The notes below the pieces were generated by a model that saw only the letters and a list, made by a program, of their open reading frames with translations, was not told the DNA's origin and ran no database searches. Shown here one piece after another: positions 44,303 to 55,900 of a DNA stretch of 64,000 nucleotides. The position numbers were made by a program, and so were the translations under genes. Numbering within the stretch: position 1 is the first letter of the stretch; every line of letters starts with the position of its first letter. The stretch is from Aureispira sp. CCB-E (GTDB lineage: Bacteria > Bacteroidota > Bacteroidia > Chitinophagales > Saprospiraceae): assembly GCF_031326345.1 (NCBI RefSeq), contig NZ_CP133671.1, forward strand, positions 1,550,001-1,614,000, written 5' to 3'.

Positions 44303-46564
44303 TTAAAAACCTTCGTATACATCTTTGGGAATACGACCATCAGGTTTGGTATCGGTATCCAAGCCCTCTTCTTCATTCCATCCACGGAAGCCCTCTCCAA
44401 CACGCTCTCCATCAACATACTTGATAACAAAAGCATATTCAAATCCTGAGTTGTTTAATACGTAAGAAAGTGCGTTAAGAGCATCGGATTTTCTTTTAAA
44501 ACCGTCAATGTTTTCCTCGTTGGTTTCTTTGCTAACCACTAAGATTCGTTTCAGACCACTGCTAATTTTTTCTGTTGATAAACGACCAATTTCTTTTAAA
44601 ACTTCGTATTTATCAGCTCTAAATTTACGGACAGCAGATACTTGAATTTTGTACACAACCGATGGAGGGGCAATTGGACTAGGAGGGTAAGGTCCAGGGA
44701 AAATAGGCAGTTCTTTAATGTCTTCTTGTTTGACGATTTGAGGCTCATGATAAGGCTGAGGAATTCCATCTTCGTCATAGTATAACTTTCGATAATCTCC
44801 CAATCCTGCAATAGCATCTAACTCATAGAAAATTTTTAAGGTGTCTCCTGTGTATTCAATCCCTAAATTAGGGTCAATGGGATCGACAGGCAATTGATAA
44901 GCATTGCTATTAGAGTTGTAATGTGCTGCCATGATGTAATAACGGATGTCTTGTGGATCTACTCTTGGAGGCAGAACAATATCTGTCCGAGCGATTAATT
45001 CAACATCATTACTAATATTCTCTGATTGGCTTCCTGTTGTGAATGGAAAACTAGCTACTTGAAAATTTTCTTTTTCGATGGAGATAATGTAAGAAGTATT
45101 AGGCTCTAAATTTTTGAACTCATATTCTCCAACCGCCAGTATACGTTCGTCAATCAATTCTTCATCGCCCAAGTTTGTTTTTTGAAAAAGCTTAATGTTA
45201 AGATCTTTCAATAGACCTCGTTCGGGATAATCCGAATCTCGAATAGCACCAGATATTGCCAGCTCTATATTTTCAATACCAAAGTAAAAAATATCATCAT
45301 CTGTTGTTGTAGAACGTTCTGGCTCAAATGGACGATTAGAAACTAGATATCCTCCACCATGTGCTTCACTGATTGTATAATATAGATCATCTGCTGCCGA
45401 ATTGACAGGAAAGCCTAAATTTTGGGCAACTTCCCACTGTAGCTTTTCCCCCTTAGATTTGAAGATGTCCAAACCACCAGCACTCACACGACCATTAGAA
45501 CTAAAATAAAGGGTTCCTGTTGGTTTGTGATAAAAAGGGCTAATCTCGTCTCCAATACTATTGACATTTCTCCCTAAATTTTTAGGCAAAGTAAAGCTTT
45601 TGATATTGCTGTTTACGGGACGAGTTGTATACCACAAGTCCAAGCCACCTTTTCCACCTTTTCGATTGGAAGCAAAGTATAAAATTTCTTGATTATCTGA
45701 GGTGACAACCACAGGATGGGTGGTATTGGCATCGTCAGGATTGATATAGTCTGGCAAGATCGTTGGAGCAGACCATTGCCCACCTCCCAAGTTCTCCATT
45801 AAATAAATGGCACATTGAGGTTTGCCGTCAATAATATCACACTGAGTAAAGTAAAAACGATTGCCGTCTTGTGTAAATGAACCATTGCCAAAATGTGTAC
45901 GTTCCATTTTGCCAACAAAAATAGAAGGAACTTGAGGACGCACCCAACCATCTGCTTGTTTGACAGTCCTATGAATCTTTGCTACTCCTTTGATTGTAGA
46001 AGAAAAATAGAGCACATCATTCGCAAAAGGGATGGGGGCAAACTCAGTTTTAGCACTGTTTACCTTAGGACTCAAATGCTCAATTGTAACGGCAGGATTG
46101 GTATATTGTTGTGCTTTTAAGGCATAGTTGCAACCTTTTAGTTCATTTTCAACAAATTCTCGGTATAGCTCTTTGTCGTCTCCTTGATAACTTAACAAAA
46201 AGCTGTTAAATGCTTCTTTTGCTTTATTAGCAGCGCCTGTTTGTTTGAGAGCCAAGGCATATTTGTACCCAGGCTTGTCATATTTAGGATTGTTATTATC
46301 ATCTTTTACAACTTCCAACGATTTGACAGCATTTTCGTAATCTCTTAAATCGAGGAAACATCGACCAGCTTTGAAGCTGTATTCAGGCTTATCTTTTTTT
46401 TCTTCATAAACGCCTCGATAGTATACTGCCGCACGGTACAAATCGCCACTTTTTTCAAAATCTGCAGCCATTTTAGCTCGTTTTCTCCAAGGAAGTTGAT
46501 TCTGTGCATTCATACTTGAAGCAAGCAAAAAAGCAATAAGCAAAGTAAAATGTGTTATTTTCAT
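44303..46564 (-). CDS. TPR-PD40 envelope protein, SPOR-like C-terminus (paralogue 1)
   Basis: The start chosen is MKITHFTLLIAFLLASSMNAQ (46564), a signal peptide; an upstream extension is rejected. N-terminal TPRs (about 25-140) are followed by PD40/WD40-type beta-propeller repeats (LYFSSNGRVSAGGLDIFKS), then a carboxypeptidase regulatory-like domain. The C-terminus has the SPOR-like VYKIQVSAVRKF and KRKSDALNALSYV repeats. The order resembles PorE of the T9SS, but the OmpA-like domain is absent. It is a close tandem paralogue of 46814-49081. Confidence 0.82.
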   Translation of the reverse strand: MKITHFTLLIAFLLASSMNAQNQLPWRKRAKMAADFEKSGDLYRAAVYYRGVYEEKKDKPEYSFKAGRCFLDLRDYENAVKSLEVVKDDNNNPKYDKPGYKYALALKQTGAANKAKEAFNSFLLSYQGDDKELYREFVENELKGCNYALKAQQYTNPAVTIEHLSPKVNSAKTEFAPIPFANDVLYFSSTIKGVAKIHRTVKQADGWVRPQVPSIFVGKMERTHFGNGSFTQDGNRFYFTQCDIIDGKPQCAIYLMENLGGGQWSAPTILPDYINPDDANTTHPVVVTSDNQEILYFASNRKGGKGGLDLWYTTRPVNSNIKSFTLPKNLGRNVNSIGDEISPFYHKPTGTLYFSSNGRVSAGGLDIFKSKGEKLQWEVAQNLGFPVNSAADDLYYTISEAHGGGYLVSNRPFEPERSTTTDDDIFYFGIENIELAISGAIRDSDYPERGLLKDLNIKLFQKTNLGDEELIDERILAVGEYEFKNLEPNTSYIISIEKENFQVASFPFTTGSQSENISNDVELIARTDIVLPPRVDPQDIRYYIMAAHYNSNSNAYQLPVDPIDPNLGIEYTGDTLKIFYELDAIAGLGDYRKLYYDEDGIPQPYHEPQIVKQEDIKELPIFPGPYPPSPIAPPSVVYKIQVSAVRKFRADKYEVLKEIGRLSTEKISSGLKRILVVSKETNEENIDGFKRKSDALNALSYVLNNSGFEYAFVIKYVDGERVGEGFRGWNEEEGLDTDTKPDGRIPKDVYEGF

Positions 46565-46689
46565 TCTGTAAATTCTTTGTTGGGAAGACAAGTAATGGGA
46601 GTTCTTGAAAATCATTGGTTGCCCGATAAAACAACTACAATAAAAGCGTTCTATCCATGTTGATAACAGCACATGCCCTAACTTTGAAC

Positions 46690-46748
46690 GTTTCAGATTT
46701 TAGGTAAACCCCGAATGAAAAAACAAGGTTGTCTCTAAAATCTGAAAC
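46690..46748 (-). terminator. 14-bp inverted repeat between tandem paralogues
   Basis: GTTTCAGATTTTAG (46690-46703) pairs perfectly with CTAAAATCTGAAAC (46735-46748) downstream of the 46814 gene on the minus strand. It may attenuate transcription from one paralogue into the next. There is no T run. Confidence 0.45.
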
Positions 46749-46813
46749 ACTAACAATTATTCTATTAATATGTAAGGGGTTGTTTCTTTTTAGTCTTTGA
46801 GTAGGTGTTTCAA

Positions 46814-49081
46814 TTAAAAACCTTCATAATCCTCGTTCAGACTTTCTTCTTCTTCAAAGGTTTCGGAAGTTCCGTCCTCTGGTTCATCCCAGCCACGGAA
46901 ACCTTCGCCAACTCGTTCGCCATTAACCACTTTAATAACAAAAGCATTTTCAAAACGTGTATTATTAATAATATAAGAAAGGGTATTTAATGCTTCTCCT
47001 TTGGATTTGAACCCTTCTAGACCATCGTCTGTAAGTTCGCTAGGAACAACCATCACTCGGCGAATACCATCGTGAATATCTTCAAAAGCTAATTTCCCAA
47101 CCGACTCTAAATCCTCGTATTTGTAACTTTTGTAACGGCGAACCGCTGCGACTTGGATAATATAAACAGTGCCTTCTGGAGCAGCTTCTTCTGGATAGAT
47201 TTTTTCAACAGGTGTTTCAATGAATGGTTCTTCTTCAAATACTGGTTCATCTTCAACCGTAGAACTGATGTCTCCCATATAAGGCAGTAACTCGCCATCG
47301 GGACCATCGTAGTAAACTTTACTCTCAGTAGATAAATCAGCGACATCTTCTTTTATTTGATTGTATATCTCTAAGTAAGGTCCTTCGTATGCTTCTCCAG
47401 TTACTGGATCAATTGGTTCGCTAGGAAAAGAGTACGGATTGTCACGAGAATCATATTCAGGAGGCACAATGCGGAATTTGACAGCATCCCAATCTACTTC
47501 TTCTGGTTCTACGGTAGGAACTTCTAGAGCAACGTCTTTGATAACATCTTCAGAATGAACAAACTCACTTGTGTTGATGTCGAAGCTAGCTAAGTTATAA
47601 CCTTCTTTAGAAATTTCAACCGTATATTGTTTTTTAGGCGCTAATTTGAAACGATATTCAGCGATTGATAACATACGCTCTTCAACCAATTCATCTTCGT
47701 TAAAAAGTTTGATATTAACTTCAGAAAGGGCTCCATTGTCAGGGTAGTTCGCATCCGTAATCATTCCACTGATGGTTACAACAATTTTGTTTTCACCAAA
47801 GTAAAAAATATCGTCATCAGTTGTTGCTGATTTTTTCGGTGCCAACAAACGGTTGGAGACAAAATACCCACCGCCATGTGCCTCGCTTACAGTATAGTAA
47901 AGGTCATCGGCAGAAGAATTTAGAGGAAATCCTAAATTTTGAGCCACTTCCCATTGTAATTTCTCTCCTTTCGATTTGAAAATATCCAAGCCTCCAGCAC
48001 TCACACGACCATCCGAGCTAAAGTAAAGAATACCTTCCGCTTTGTCATAATGCGGTGTAATTTCATCGCCAGGAGTATTGATATTTCTACCCAAGTTTTT
48101 AGGTAACGTAAAGTTATTGCTAGAACTCCCAACAGCACGTGTGGTAAACCAAATGTCCAAACCTCCACGCCCGCCTTCGCGGTCTGAAACAAAGTACAAG
48201 ATCTCTTTGTCATCTGTGGTCACTACAAAAGGATGCGTTGTATTGGCACCCGCTTCGTTGATATAATCAGGAAGCAAAATAGGCTCTGACCATTCGTCGT
48301 CACTGATTTTGTTCATCACATAGATGGCACAAGAAGGTTTTCTGTCTGGTAAATCGCATTGTGTAAAGTAAAAATGCTCGTTGTCTTCTGTAAAGGTACC
48401 ATTCCCAAAATGAGGTTTTGCCATTTTTCCTTCAAATATTTGAGGAACTTGAGGACGAGACCAGTTTTCACCATTTTTTTGACTGCGGTATACTTTTGCA
48501 GATCCTGTTGCCAAAGAAGAAAAATAAAGGATATTATCATCAAAAGGAATCGGAGCAAACTCAGTTTTGTTACTATTTATTTTAGCATCTAACAACTCTA
48601 TTTTAATCGCAGCATTAGTATGTGTTTTTTCATTTAAAGCAAAATCACAACCTTTTATTTCGTTTTCACAAGCTTCTTTTAGGGCTTTGTAATCTTCATT
48701 ATCGGATGCATAACTCTTAATGAATTTATCAAAAGCAACTTTTGCCTTTTCTGCTTGCCCTGTTTGTTTTAAAGCTAACGCATATTTGTATCCAGGCTTG
48801 TCATAAGTATCGTTTTGATCCTTGACAGGTTCCAATGCTTTGACAGTGTTGGCATAGTCTCTTAATGCATAGTAGCAATTACCAGCTTTGTAAGTGTATT
48901 CTGGTTTATCACTTTTTTCAGCGTAAATGCCTTCATAATATACTGCTGCTTGGTAGTAGTCGCCTTGTTTTTCAAAGTCTTGAGCCATTTTGAGGCGTTT
49001 TTTCCAAGGAAGCGTTTTTTGAGCATTTGTAAGCCCAACAAACATAGCAGATAAGAGCAGGGTAATATATAATTTTCTCAT
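46814..49081 (-). CDS. TPR-PD40 envelope protein, SPOR-like C-terminus (paralogue 2)
   Basis: The 755-residue protein has a signal peptide (MRKLYITLLLSAMFVGLTNAQ), the same TPR start (TLPWKKRLKMAQDFEKQGDYYQAAVYYEG), PD40 repeats, regulatory-like domain and SPOR-like end (VYIIQVAAVRRYKSYKYEDLESVGKL). It differs from paralogue 1 by an acidic linker (about 590-650) and an acidic C-tail ending NEDYEGF; both end in YEGF. It is probably a peptidoglycan- or outer-membrane-linked protein, possibly tied to T9SS or gliding. Confidence 0.83.
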   Translation of the reverse strand: MRKLYITLLLSAMFVGLTNAQKTLPWKKRLKMAQDFEKQGDYYQAAVYYEGIYAEKSDKPEYTYKAGNCYYALRDYANTVKALEPVKDQNDTYDKPGYKYALALKQTGQAEKAKVAFDKFIKSYASDNEDYKALKEACENEIKGCDFALNEKTHTNAAIKIELLDAKINSNKTEFAPIPFDDNILYFSSLATGSAKVYRSQKNGENWSRPQVPQIFEGKMAKPHFGNGTFTEDNEHFYFTQCDLPDRKPSCAIYVMNKISDDEWSEPILLPDYINEAGANTTHPFVVTTDDKEILYFVSDREGGRGGLDIWFTTRAVGSSSNNFTLPKNLGRNINTPGDEITPHYDKAEGILYFSSDGRVSAGGLDIFKSKGEKLQWEVAQNLGFPLNSSADDLYYTVSEAHGGGYFVSNRLLAPKKSATTDDDIFYFGENKIVVTISGMITDANYPDNGALSEVNIKLFNEDELVEERMLSIAEYRFKLAPKKQYTVEISKEGYNLASFDINTSEFVHSEDVIKDVALEVPTVEPEEVDWDAVKFRIVPPEYDSRDNPYSFPSEPIDPVTGEAYEGPYLEIYNQIKEDVADLSTESKVYYDGPDGELLPYMGDISSTVEDEPVFEEEPFIETPVEKIYPEEAAPEGTVYIIQVAAVRRYKSYKYEDLESVGKLAFEDIHDGIRRVMVVPSELTDDGLEGFKSKGEALNTLSYIINNTRFENAFVIKVVNGERVGEGFRGWDEPEDGTSETFEEEESLNEDYEGF

Positions 49082-49921
49082 TCTGTTGCTTAAGTTTTAA
49101 AAAGAATCAACAAGTGAAAGTGTGTTAATTGGTTTGTTTAATGTTCTATAAATGAGGCTGTTCGGGAGGGTGTTGAAAAACTTCAAGTTGCAAAGGTTTG
49201 GTTTTGAATTTGTTTTAACTTGTCTAGTAGTTTAAGATAAGAATAGAGTTACTTAACCCTCAAAAAGTCCTATTAATACCCAAAACAAGACCTTACTCAT
49301 AAGCCCTTGGCTAAAAAGAATCTAAAATTTTAACAAACTCTACCGATAATTGTCCTCAATATAGCTTCAATTCTCCAAAAAACACAACCTATAAATTTAG
49401 ATAGTAAGTGTATGATTGTAATAAATGATTGTTTATGGATGAATAAATTATGCATCTAATTGGTCGAAAAAACTCGCAAGAGACCATTCTAAATAAGTTC
49501 CGTACTTGATTATCTGCTAAAATTTATAGTCATTTTATAAGTCATTTATTGTAAGCATCCACCTATTGGGAAAGAAAGCAAAAATACTTAGCTTACTCTT
49601 TTTCATTACAAAAGTAAGGCTTATTTATTGTATTTGCGAAATGATTGATTTGTTATTCTATTCGCAAAGGACAAAATACTTGAATTTAAAATGATTTACA
49701 ATAATATTTTATTGTGTTTGACCGAGTAGTTTAATTTTTTTTTAAGTTTGTACACTCAATAAGCGGTGTTTTTTCTCTTAATCCAACTCAGCAATCTATT
49801 TATATTCATGTTGTAATGCACAGTTTATGCCAAAAAAAGCTGGTAAAGGAAGAGAGCAAAAAATCTGTATAATTGGAAATCGAAAACAGAAAGATTAATA
49901 TAATATATACGAACTAGATTT
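49082..49921. other. 840-bp gap without a gene
   Basis: The gap separates two divergent genes (paralogue 2 leftward, rfbA rightward). It is AT-rich and I find no ORF, tRNA, tmRNA or RNase P signature. It must contain both promoters. Confidence 0.5.
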
Positions 49922-50791
49922 ATGAAAGGAATTATCTTAGCAGGAGGCTTGGGAACACGTCTTTACCCTTTGACACTAGCAGTAAGCAAACAATTGATGC
50001 CAGTGTACGACAAACCAATGATTTATTACCCATTGTCTACCTTGATGTCGGCAGGCATTCGAGAGATTTTAATTATTTCTACGCAGTATGACTTACCCAA
50101 CTTCCAAAAGTTATTGGGTAATGGCTCTCAAATAGGCTGTCGGATTAGTTATCAAGAACAAATTATTCCTAATGGTCTGGCGCAAGCATTTGTACTAGGG
50201 GAACAATTTATTGGGAATGATAGTGTGTCTTTGATCTTGGGAGATAATATCTTCTATGGTAGCAATCTCAACGAATTATTAAAGCAGAGCAATCAACCAG
50301 ATGGAGGAATTGTTTTTGCATATCAAGTCGCCGACCCTGAACGATATGGTGTCGTTGCTTTTGATGATGATAATATGGCCTATTCTATCGAAGAAAAACC
50401 CAAACAACCTAAGTCTAACTATGCTATCCCTGGACTGTATTTCTATGATAATTCTGTTATCGAAGTCGCTAAAAACTTGAAACCAAGTGCTAGAGGAGAA
50501 TATGAGATCACAGATGTTAACAAGCATTATTTAAATAAAGGGAAATTAAAAGTAATGCCACTAGGACGTGGTGTGGCATGGTTGGACACAGGAACACATA
50601 AATCGTTGATGCAAGCAGGGCAATTTATAGAGGTAATTGAGGAACGCCAAGGTTTAAAAATTGGTTGTATAGAAGAAGTCGCTTATCGACAAGGTTTTAT
50701 CAATGAAGAACTGTTGGAACAAGCTGCTGATAAATACAAAAAAAGTGGTTATGGTCAGTACTTGTATAAAGTGTTGGAGTGGGGAAGGTAG
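49922..50791 (+). CDS. rfbA: Glucose-1-phosphate thymidylyltransferase
   Basis: The 289-residue enzyme has the nucleotide-binding [27 protein letters not shown] start and the sugar-phosphate motif [10 protein letters not shown]. It makes dTDP-glucose from dTTP and glucose-1-phosphate, the first step to dTDP-rhamnose and related sugars for surface polysaccharide. The other rfb genes are not adjacent, so it stands alone here. Confidence 0.96.
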   Translation: MKGIILAGGLGTRLYPLTLAVSKQLMPVYDKPMIYYPLSTLMSAGIREILIISTQYDLPNFQKLLGNGSQIGCRISYQEQIIPNGLAQAFVLGEQFIGNDSVSLILGDNIFYGSNLNELLKQSNQPDGGIVFAYQVADPERYGVVAFDDDNMAYSIEEKPKQPKSNYAIPGLYFYDNSVIEVAKNLKPSARGEYEITDVNKHYLNKGKLKVMPLGRGVAWLDTGTHKSLMQAGQFIEVIEERQGLKIGCIEEVAYRQGFINEELLEQAADKYKKSGYGQYLYKVLEWGR

Positions 50792-51228
50792 CAGAATTTG
50801 AGGCTAAATTTGTGAAGAGATGTTCCTTAAAAAGGACTTGTTTTTTTCATAAAAAATAAGCATCTTTACAAGAACAATATTTGAAGAAATATTGTTACAA
50901 AAAATGATCGAGAAAAGAGAGCATGTGTCTACCTCAAAAACAATCTTTGGTGGAATGTTTCAGTAGGTTGATTAATAGGAGGTTGAAGGGGGGAATACTG
51001 GATAATAACCCAACAATAAATAACCGTGTCAAGTCGCTTCTTTGATTTTTTGGTTGATAAAATCAAAAATTGTAGAAAGTGCCCCAAACAAAGACTCAGA
51101 ACATTTAGAAAGCCTACAAAATTTGTCTATCTTTCCCCGATGAAATTCTAATAAAATTTGTTAATTTTGCGATAAGACAATATTTAACTCTGTAGAGAGT
51201 CGATTTATATGCAACAAAAAAAGATTAA
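50792..51228. other. 437-bp gap with hairpins
   Basis: The gap holds a likely rfbA terminator around 50821-50847 (GTTCCTT/AAGGAC, then T run) and a 10-bp hairpin AACAATATTT/AAATATTGTT at 50873-50896. TAATTTTG at 51163-51170 fits a -7 box 60 bp before the citrate synthase start. No ORF is supported. Confidence 0.5.
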
Positions 51229-52563
51229 ATGGATATTTTAAAACAAAGATTTCAAGCTAAGGCATTTGCTTTATTCAAAGCAAATAAAGATATGCTTAAA
51301 GAACATGGAGATTTAGTAATCGATAAAGTTTCTATCCGCCAAATGTTTGGTGGTATGCGTGGTATGAAGAGTATGATTTGGGAAACATCAGAGTTGGATG
51401 CTTACGAAGGGATTCGATTCAGAGGTTACTCTATCCGTCAATTACGCAAAGCATTGCCCAAAGCCGAGGGTTGTAAAGAACCATTGCCAGAAGGTTTATT
51501 TTGGCTGATGCTCGTTGGAGATATCCCTACAGATAAAGAAGTTAAATGGGTAACGGAAGAATGGAAAAAACGTTCTAATGTTCCAGAACATACGTTCAGA
51601 ATGTTGGATTCTTTGCCAACAACAACGCATCCAATGACACAATTTAGTTCGGCAATCTTGTCGATGCAAACAGAAAGTATTTTTGCTAAGCGTTATGCTG
51701 AAGGCATTAGCAAGCAAGATTATTGGGATGCGTATTACGAAGATACGATGAACTTAATTGCTTGTTTGCCACGTATTGCGGCTTATATTTATCGTCGTAC
51801 ATATTTTGATAACAAGCACATCGAACCAAATCCAGAGTTGGATTGGGGAGCAAATTTTGCGCACATGTTGGGCGTAAGTGATAATCCTGATTTTCTGAGC
51901 TTGATGCGTCTGTACTTGACTATTCACGCAGATCATGAAGGTGGAAATGCTTCGGCACATACAACACATTTAGTAGGATCTACTTTAAGTGATCCTTATT
52001 ATTCTTTGTCTGGCGGTATGAATGCTTTGGCTGGACCATTGCATGGTTTGGCTAACCAAGAAGTTATTAAGTGGATTCTTCAAATGGTTGACGATTTAGG
52101 GACAGATACACCTAGTTCAGACCAAATTGCAGACTACATCCACAAAACTTTGGCAGAAGGAAAAGTGATCCCTGGCTATGGACATGCTGTGTTGCGCCAA
52201 CCAGACCCACGCTATATGGCACAACGTGTTTTTGCTGAAGATTACATCAATGACGACCCAATCGTAAAAATAGTTTGGAAGTTGTTTGACATCGTTCCAC
52301 CATTATTGCAAGATTTGGGTAAGGTGAAAAATCCTTGGCCTAATGTTGATGCCCATTCTGGTGCTTTGTTGATGCATTATGGATTAAAAGACTTTAGCTT
52401 CTATACTGTATTGTTTGGGGTGTCTCGTGCAATGGGAGTATTGGCATCTGGTGTATGGTCTAGAGCATTGGGTATGCCTTTGGAGCGACCTAAGTCCTTG
52501 ACTTCTTTGGCTGTTAAGAACTTTATAGAAAAAGAAGCTACTAGCAGCACTCCAAAAGAGTAA
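51229..52563 (+). CDS. Citrate synthase, eukaryotic/mitochondrial type
   Basis: The 444-residue protein lacks the bacterial GltA N-terminal pattern. It matches the mitochondrial-type family instead (GGMRGMKSMIWETSELDAYEGIRFRGYSI). The catalytic residues appear as His in GPLHGLANQE, His in GYGHAVLRQPDPR and Asp in NVDAHSGALLMHYG. It condenses oxaloacetate and acetyl-CoA in the TCA cycle. This type occurs in some Bacteroidota. A strong terminator follows. Confidence 0.95.
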   Translation: MDILKQRFQAKAFALFKANKDMLKEHGDLVIDKVSIRQMFGGMRGMKSMIWETSELDAYEGIRFRGYSIRQLRKALPKAEGCKEPLPEGLFWLMLVGDIPTDKEVKWVTEEWKKRSNVPEHTFRMLDSLPTTTHPMTQFSSAILSMQTESIFAKRYAEGISKQDYWDAYYEDTMNLIACLPRIAAYIYRRTYFDNKHIEPNPELDWGANFAHMLGVSDNPDFLSLMRLYLTIHADHEGGNASAHTTHLVGSTLSDPYYSLSGGMNALAGPLHGLANQEVIKWILQMVDDLGTDTPSSDQIADYIHKTLAEGKVIPGYGHAVLRQPDPRYMAQRVFAEDYINDDPIVKIVWKLFDIVPPLLQDLGKVKNPWPNVDAHSGALLMHYGLKDFSFYTVLFGVSRAMGVLASGVWSRALGMPLERPKSLTSLAVKNFIEKEATSSTPKE

Positions 52564-52925
52564 GCGATATAAAGACAAAAGACAGAACCTGTCATCTCAG
52601 CCATCTACTAAAATAGATGGCTGTTTTTTGTTTTTAGTAGTAATTTGAGGTAATACGAAATGGAATAATTTATGTCGCCATAAAATAGCTCGCTATTTTT
52701 CGGCTTTTTGTCTTAATTAGAAAAAATATCTATCTTTTATTTTATACGACACCCTTTATTCAATTTCATACTTGTATTAAACGAATGTCAAATATCCTGT
52801 TAAAAACGTTAAAGTTTTCTAAATAGCTCATCTATTTAGCTTGAAAACAAGTATCTTAATGTGCTAGACATGTTCATAAGAGGAGCGTGTCAAATCCCTT
52901 AAACATCAAAGTAGGAGGACAAAAT
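52564..52925. other. Intergenic region with citrate synthase terminator
   Basis: CAGCCATCTA (52598-52607) pairs with TAGATGGCTG (52614-52623), followed by TTTTTT (52624-52629). The remaining 290 bp hold the promoter of the DUF4175 gene and no ORF. Confidence 0.8.
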
Positions 52926-55900
52926 ATGCAAAATAGTAACTATCAATCCCTAATTGAGAAAATCGACCAATTTACTCGCAAATATTATATGAACAACCTT
53001 ATTAGAGGGAGTTTGTATAGCATTGGTGTTTTATTAGTAGCATTTATTAGCTTTTCATTGCTAGAGTATTATTACTTTACAGCTACAACCTCTTCAATGC
53101 AGCTTCGTAAAGTACTATTTTACTCTTTCTTAGGAATCAGTATTATAACGTTGGGAGCGTTGGTGTTTCGACCATTGTTGCAATATTTTAAATTAGGAGC
53201 TGTTATTTCTCACGAACAAGCTGCTAAAATTATTGGTCGTCACTTTGGAAATGTAAAAGATAAGTTACTGAATGTATTACAACTAAAAGAACAAATGAAT
53301 TATGCGGACTCTGCATTGGTGGAGGCTAGTATTAATCAGAAAATTCAGACGTTAAAGCCTGTCCCTTTCACAGCTGCCATTGACTTGAAAGAAAACAAAC
53401 GTTATTTGCGCTATGCGTTGCCTCCGTTATTATTGTTGTTGTTATTATTGTTTTCATCTAATATTTTGGAAGAAAGTGCTGGTCGTATTATTAATAACAA
53501 TAAAGAGTTTGAAAAAGCAGCCCTATTTAGTTTTATTGTTGAAGATAAAGAGCGAAAAGTGGTGCAATACAACAATTATGACTTAGAGGTGCGTGTCGAT
53601 GGAGAAGCACTACCCAATGAGGTGTTTATTGAGGTTGATAATTATAAATATAAATTAGAGAAAAAAAGCCCCAATACATTTAAATATACATTTGTAGAAT
53701 TACGCAAAGACACTAAATTTAATTTAACTGCCAATGGAGTGATTTCTAAAAGTTATGATATTGATGTCTTAGAAAAACCTCAAGTAGCGGATTTTGATAT
53801 TAATTTAAATTATCCTTCTTATACTGGGCGCAAAAATGAATCAATTACGGGGATTGGAGACTTGGTAGTACCTGTGGGGACAAATATTGATTGGTTGTTT
53901 AAATCTATTAACACCAATACTCTGAATGTTCAATTTCCAGGAGAAAAAGAAAAAACAGAAACTACTCAAGTGGGCGAAGCTGCTTTTTCTATTAAAAAGC
54001 GTGTGTTAAAAGAGGGAACCTATAAAATATTTATTGGCAATAAAGAATTGCCAACAGGTGATTCTATTTCTTATTCTCTGACGTTAATTCCTGATATGTA
54101 CCCATCAATAGACGTACAATCTAATCGAGATAGCTTGAACGATAAGATTGTTTACTTTGTAGGGGAGGCGTCAGATGATTATGGTTTGAGAGCATTAAAT
54201 TTTAATTACAAAATTGAGCGCCAAGATCAGGTTGTTAAGGAAGATAAAATGTCAATGGCAATCACAAAAGGCAAGCAAACAACGTACGATCATATCCTTA
54301 ATGTAAAAGATTTAAACCTAAGACCTGGAGATAAATTGAGCTACTATTTTCAAGCATTTGATAACGATGGTGTCAGTGGTAGCAAATCGGTAAAAACTCC
54401 TGTGATGTACTATGAAATGCCTACCGTAGAGGAATTGAAAGAAAACGAGACGACGAACAATGCTGAGATTAAGAATGAATTGGAAGATGCCATTAAGAAA
54501 ATGAAGAAATTAGGCGATGATGTTAAGCGAGTGCAAAATAGAATTCTGCAAAAGAAAGATATGAATTGGCAAGATCGTCGAGAATTGGAGAAACTTATCA
54601 AGGAGAGAGAGGCGATTGAAGAGGAAATTCAAGAAGCAAAAGACAACTTTGATGAAAATATTCAAAAACAGGAGGAGTATCAGAAAGTAAGCAAAGAAAT
54701 TGCAGAAAAACAGGAGATGCTTCAAAAGTTGTTTGATGAGGTAATGAATGATGAAATGAAGGAGTTGTTCCAGGAAATGGAAGAAATGTTGAATGAAATG
54801 GATCAAGAAAAACTCAAAGAGCAACTGGATGAAATTAAAATGAGTGAGGAAGAAATGGAAAAGGAGTTGGACCGTATGTTGGAGTTGTTTAAGAAAATGG
54901 AGGTCGAAAAGGCAATGGAAGATGCGGTTAATGAATTGGACTCTTTAGCTAAAGAACAAGAGGAGTTGAGCAAACAAGCAGAAGAGAATGCTTCTGAAAA
55001 CGAAAAAACAGAAGAAAATCAAGAAGATAAAAAAGATGCTGGAGATAAAAAGGATGGTGACGGAGACAAAAAGCAAGAGGATAAGAAAGATGGTGCAGAT
55101 AAAAAGAAAATGAGCCAAGAGGAGTTAGAGAAGAAGCAGGAAGAAATCAATAAGAAGTTTGATCAAATAATGGAGAAGGTAAAAGAGGCGAAGGAGAAAA
55201 ACGAAGAATTAGAAAGTCCTATGGACATGGATAGCGAGGAAATGGATCAGCAAGAGCAAGATGTTCAGGAAAATCTTCAGAATAGTAGCCAACAACTTCA
55301 AAAGAAGAATAATAAAAAAGCGTCAAAATCTCAAAAAAATGCTGCTCAGAAGATGAAGGAAATGTCTAAGGAGATGAAAGAAATGATGCAAATGAATCAG
55401 ATGCAGCAGATGCAACAAGATGTTAAAAGTATGCGCCAGTTGTTGGAGAATTTGGTAGACATGTCTTTTGAACAGGAAGATTTGATTGATGACGTTAATA
55501 TTACAATAGCTAATACGCCAACCTATGTAAAATTAGTGCAAAAGCAGGATAAGTTGAAAGATGACTTCCGTCATATTGAAGATAGCTTGCAGGCTTTGAG
55601 TAAACGTGTTTACCAAATCGAGGCGTTTGTTACTGAAAAAGTGACAGAAGTAAAGAAAACGCTCAAAAAGAGTGTTGAAACATTGGAAGAACGCCAAAAA
55701 CGTACGGCTGTTGTACAACAACAGTATACAATGACTGGGGTCAATGATTTGGCTTTGATGCTAAATGAAGCAATGGATCAAATGCAACAACAAATGGCGC
55801 AGCAGATGCCTGGAACACAAGTTTGTGAAAAACCTGGGCAGGGAAAACCTGGTGGACAGGGGCAAGGTATGGGCAAAGATGGCAAAAAGCCTGGAATGGG

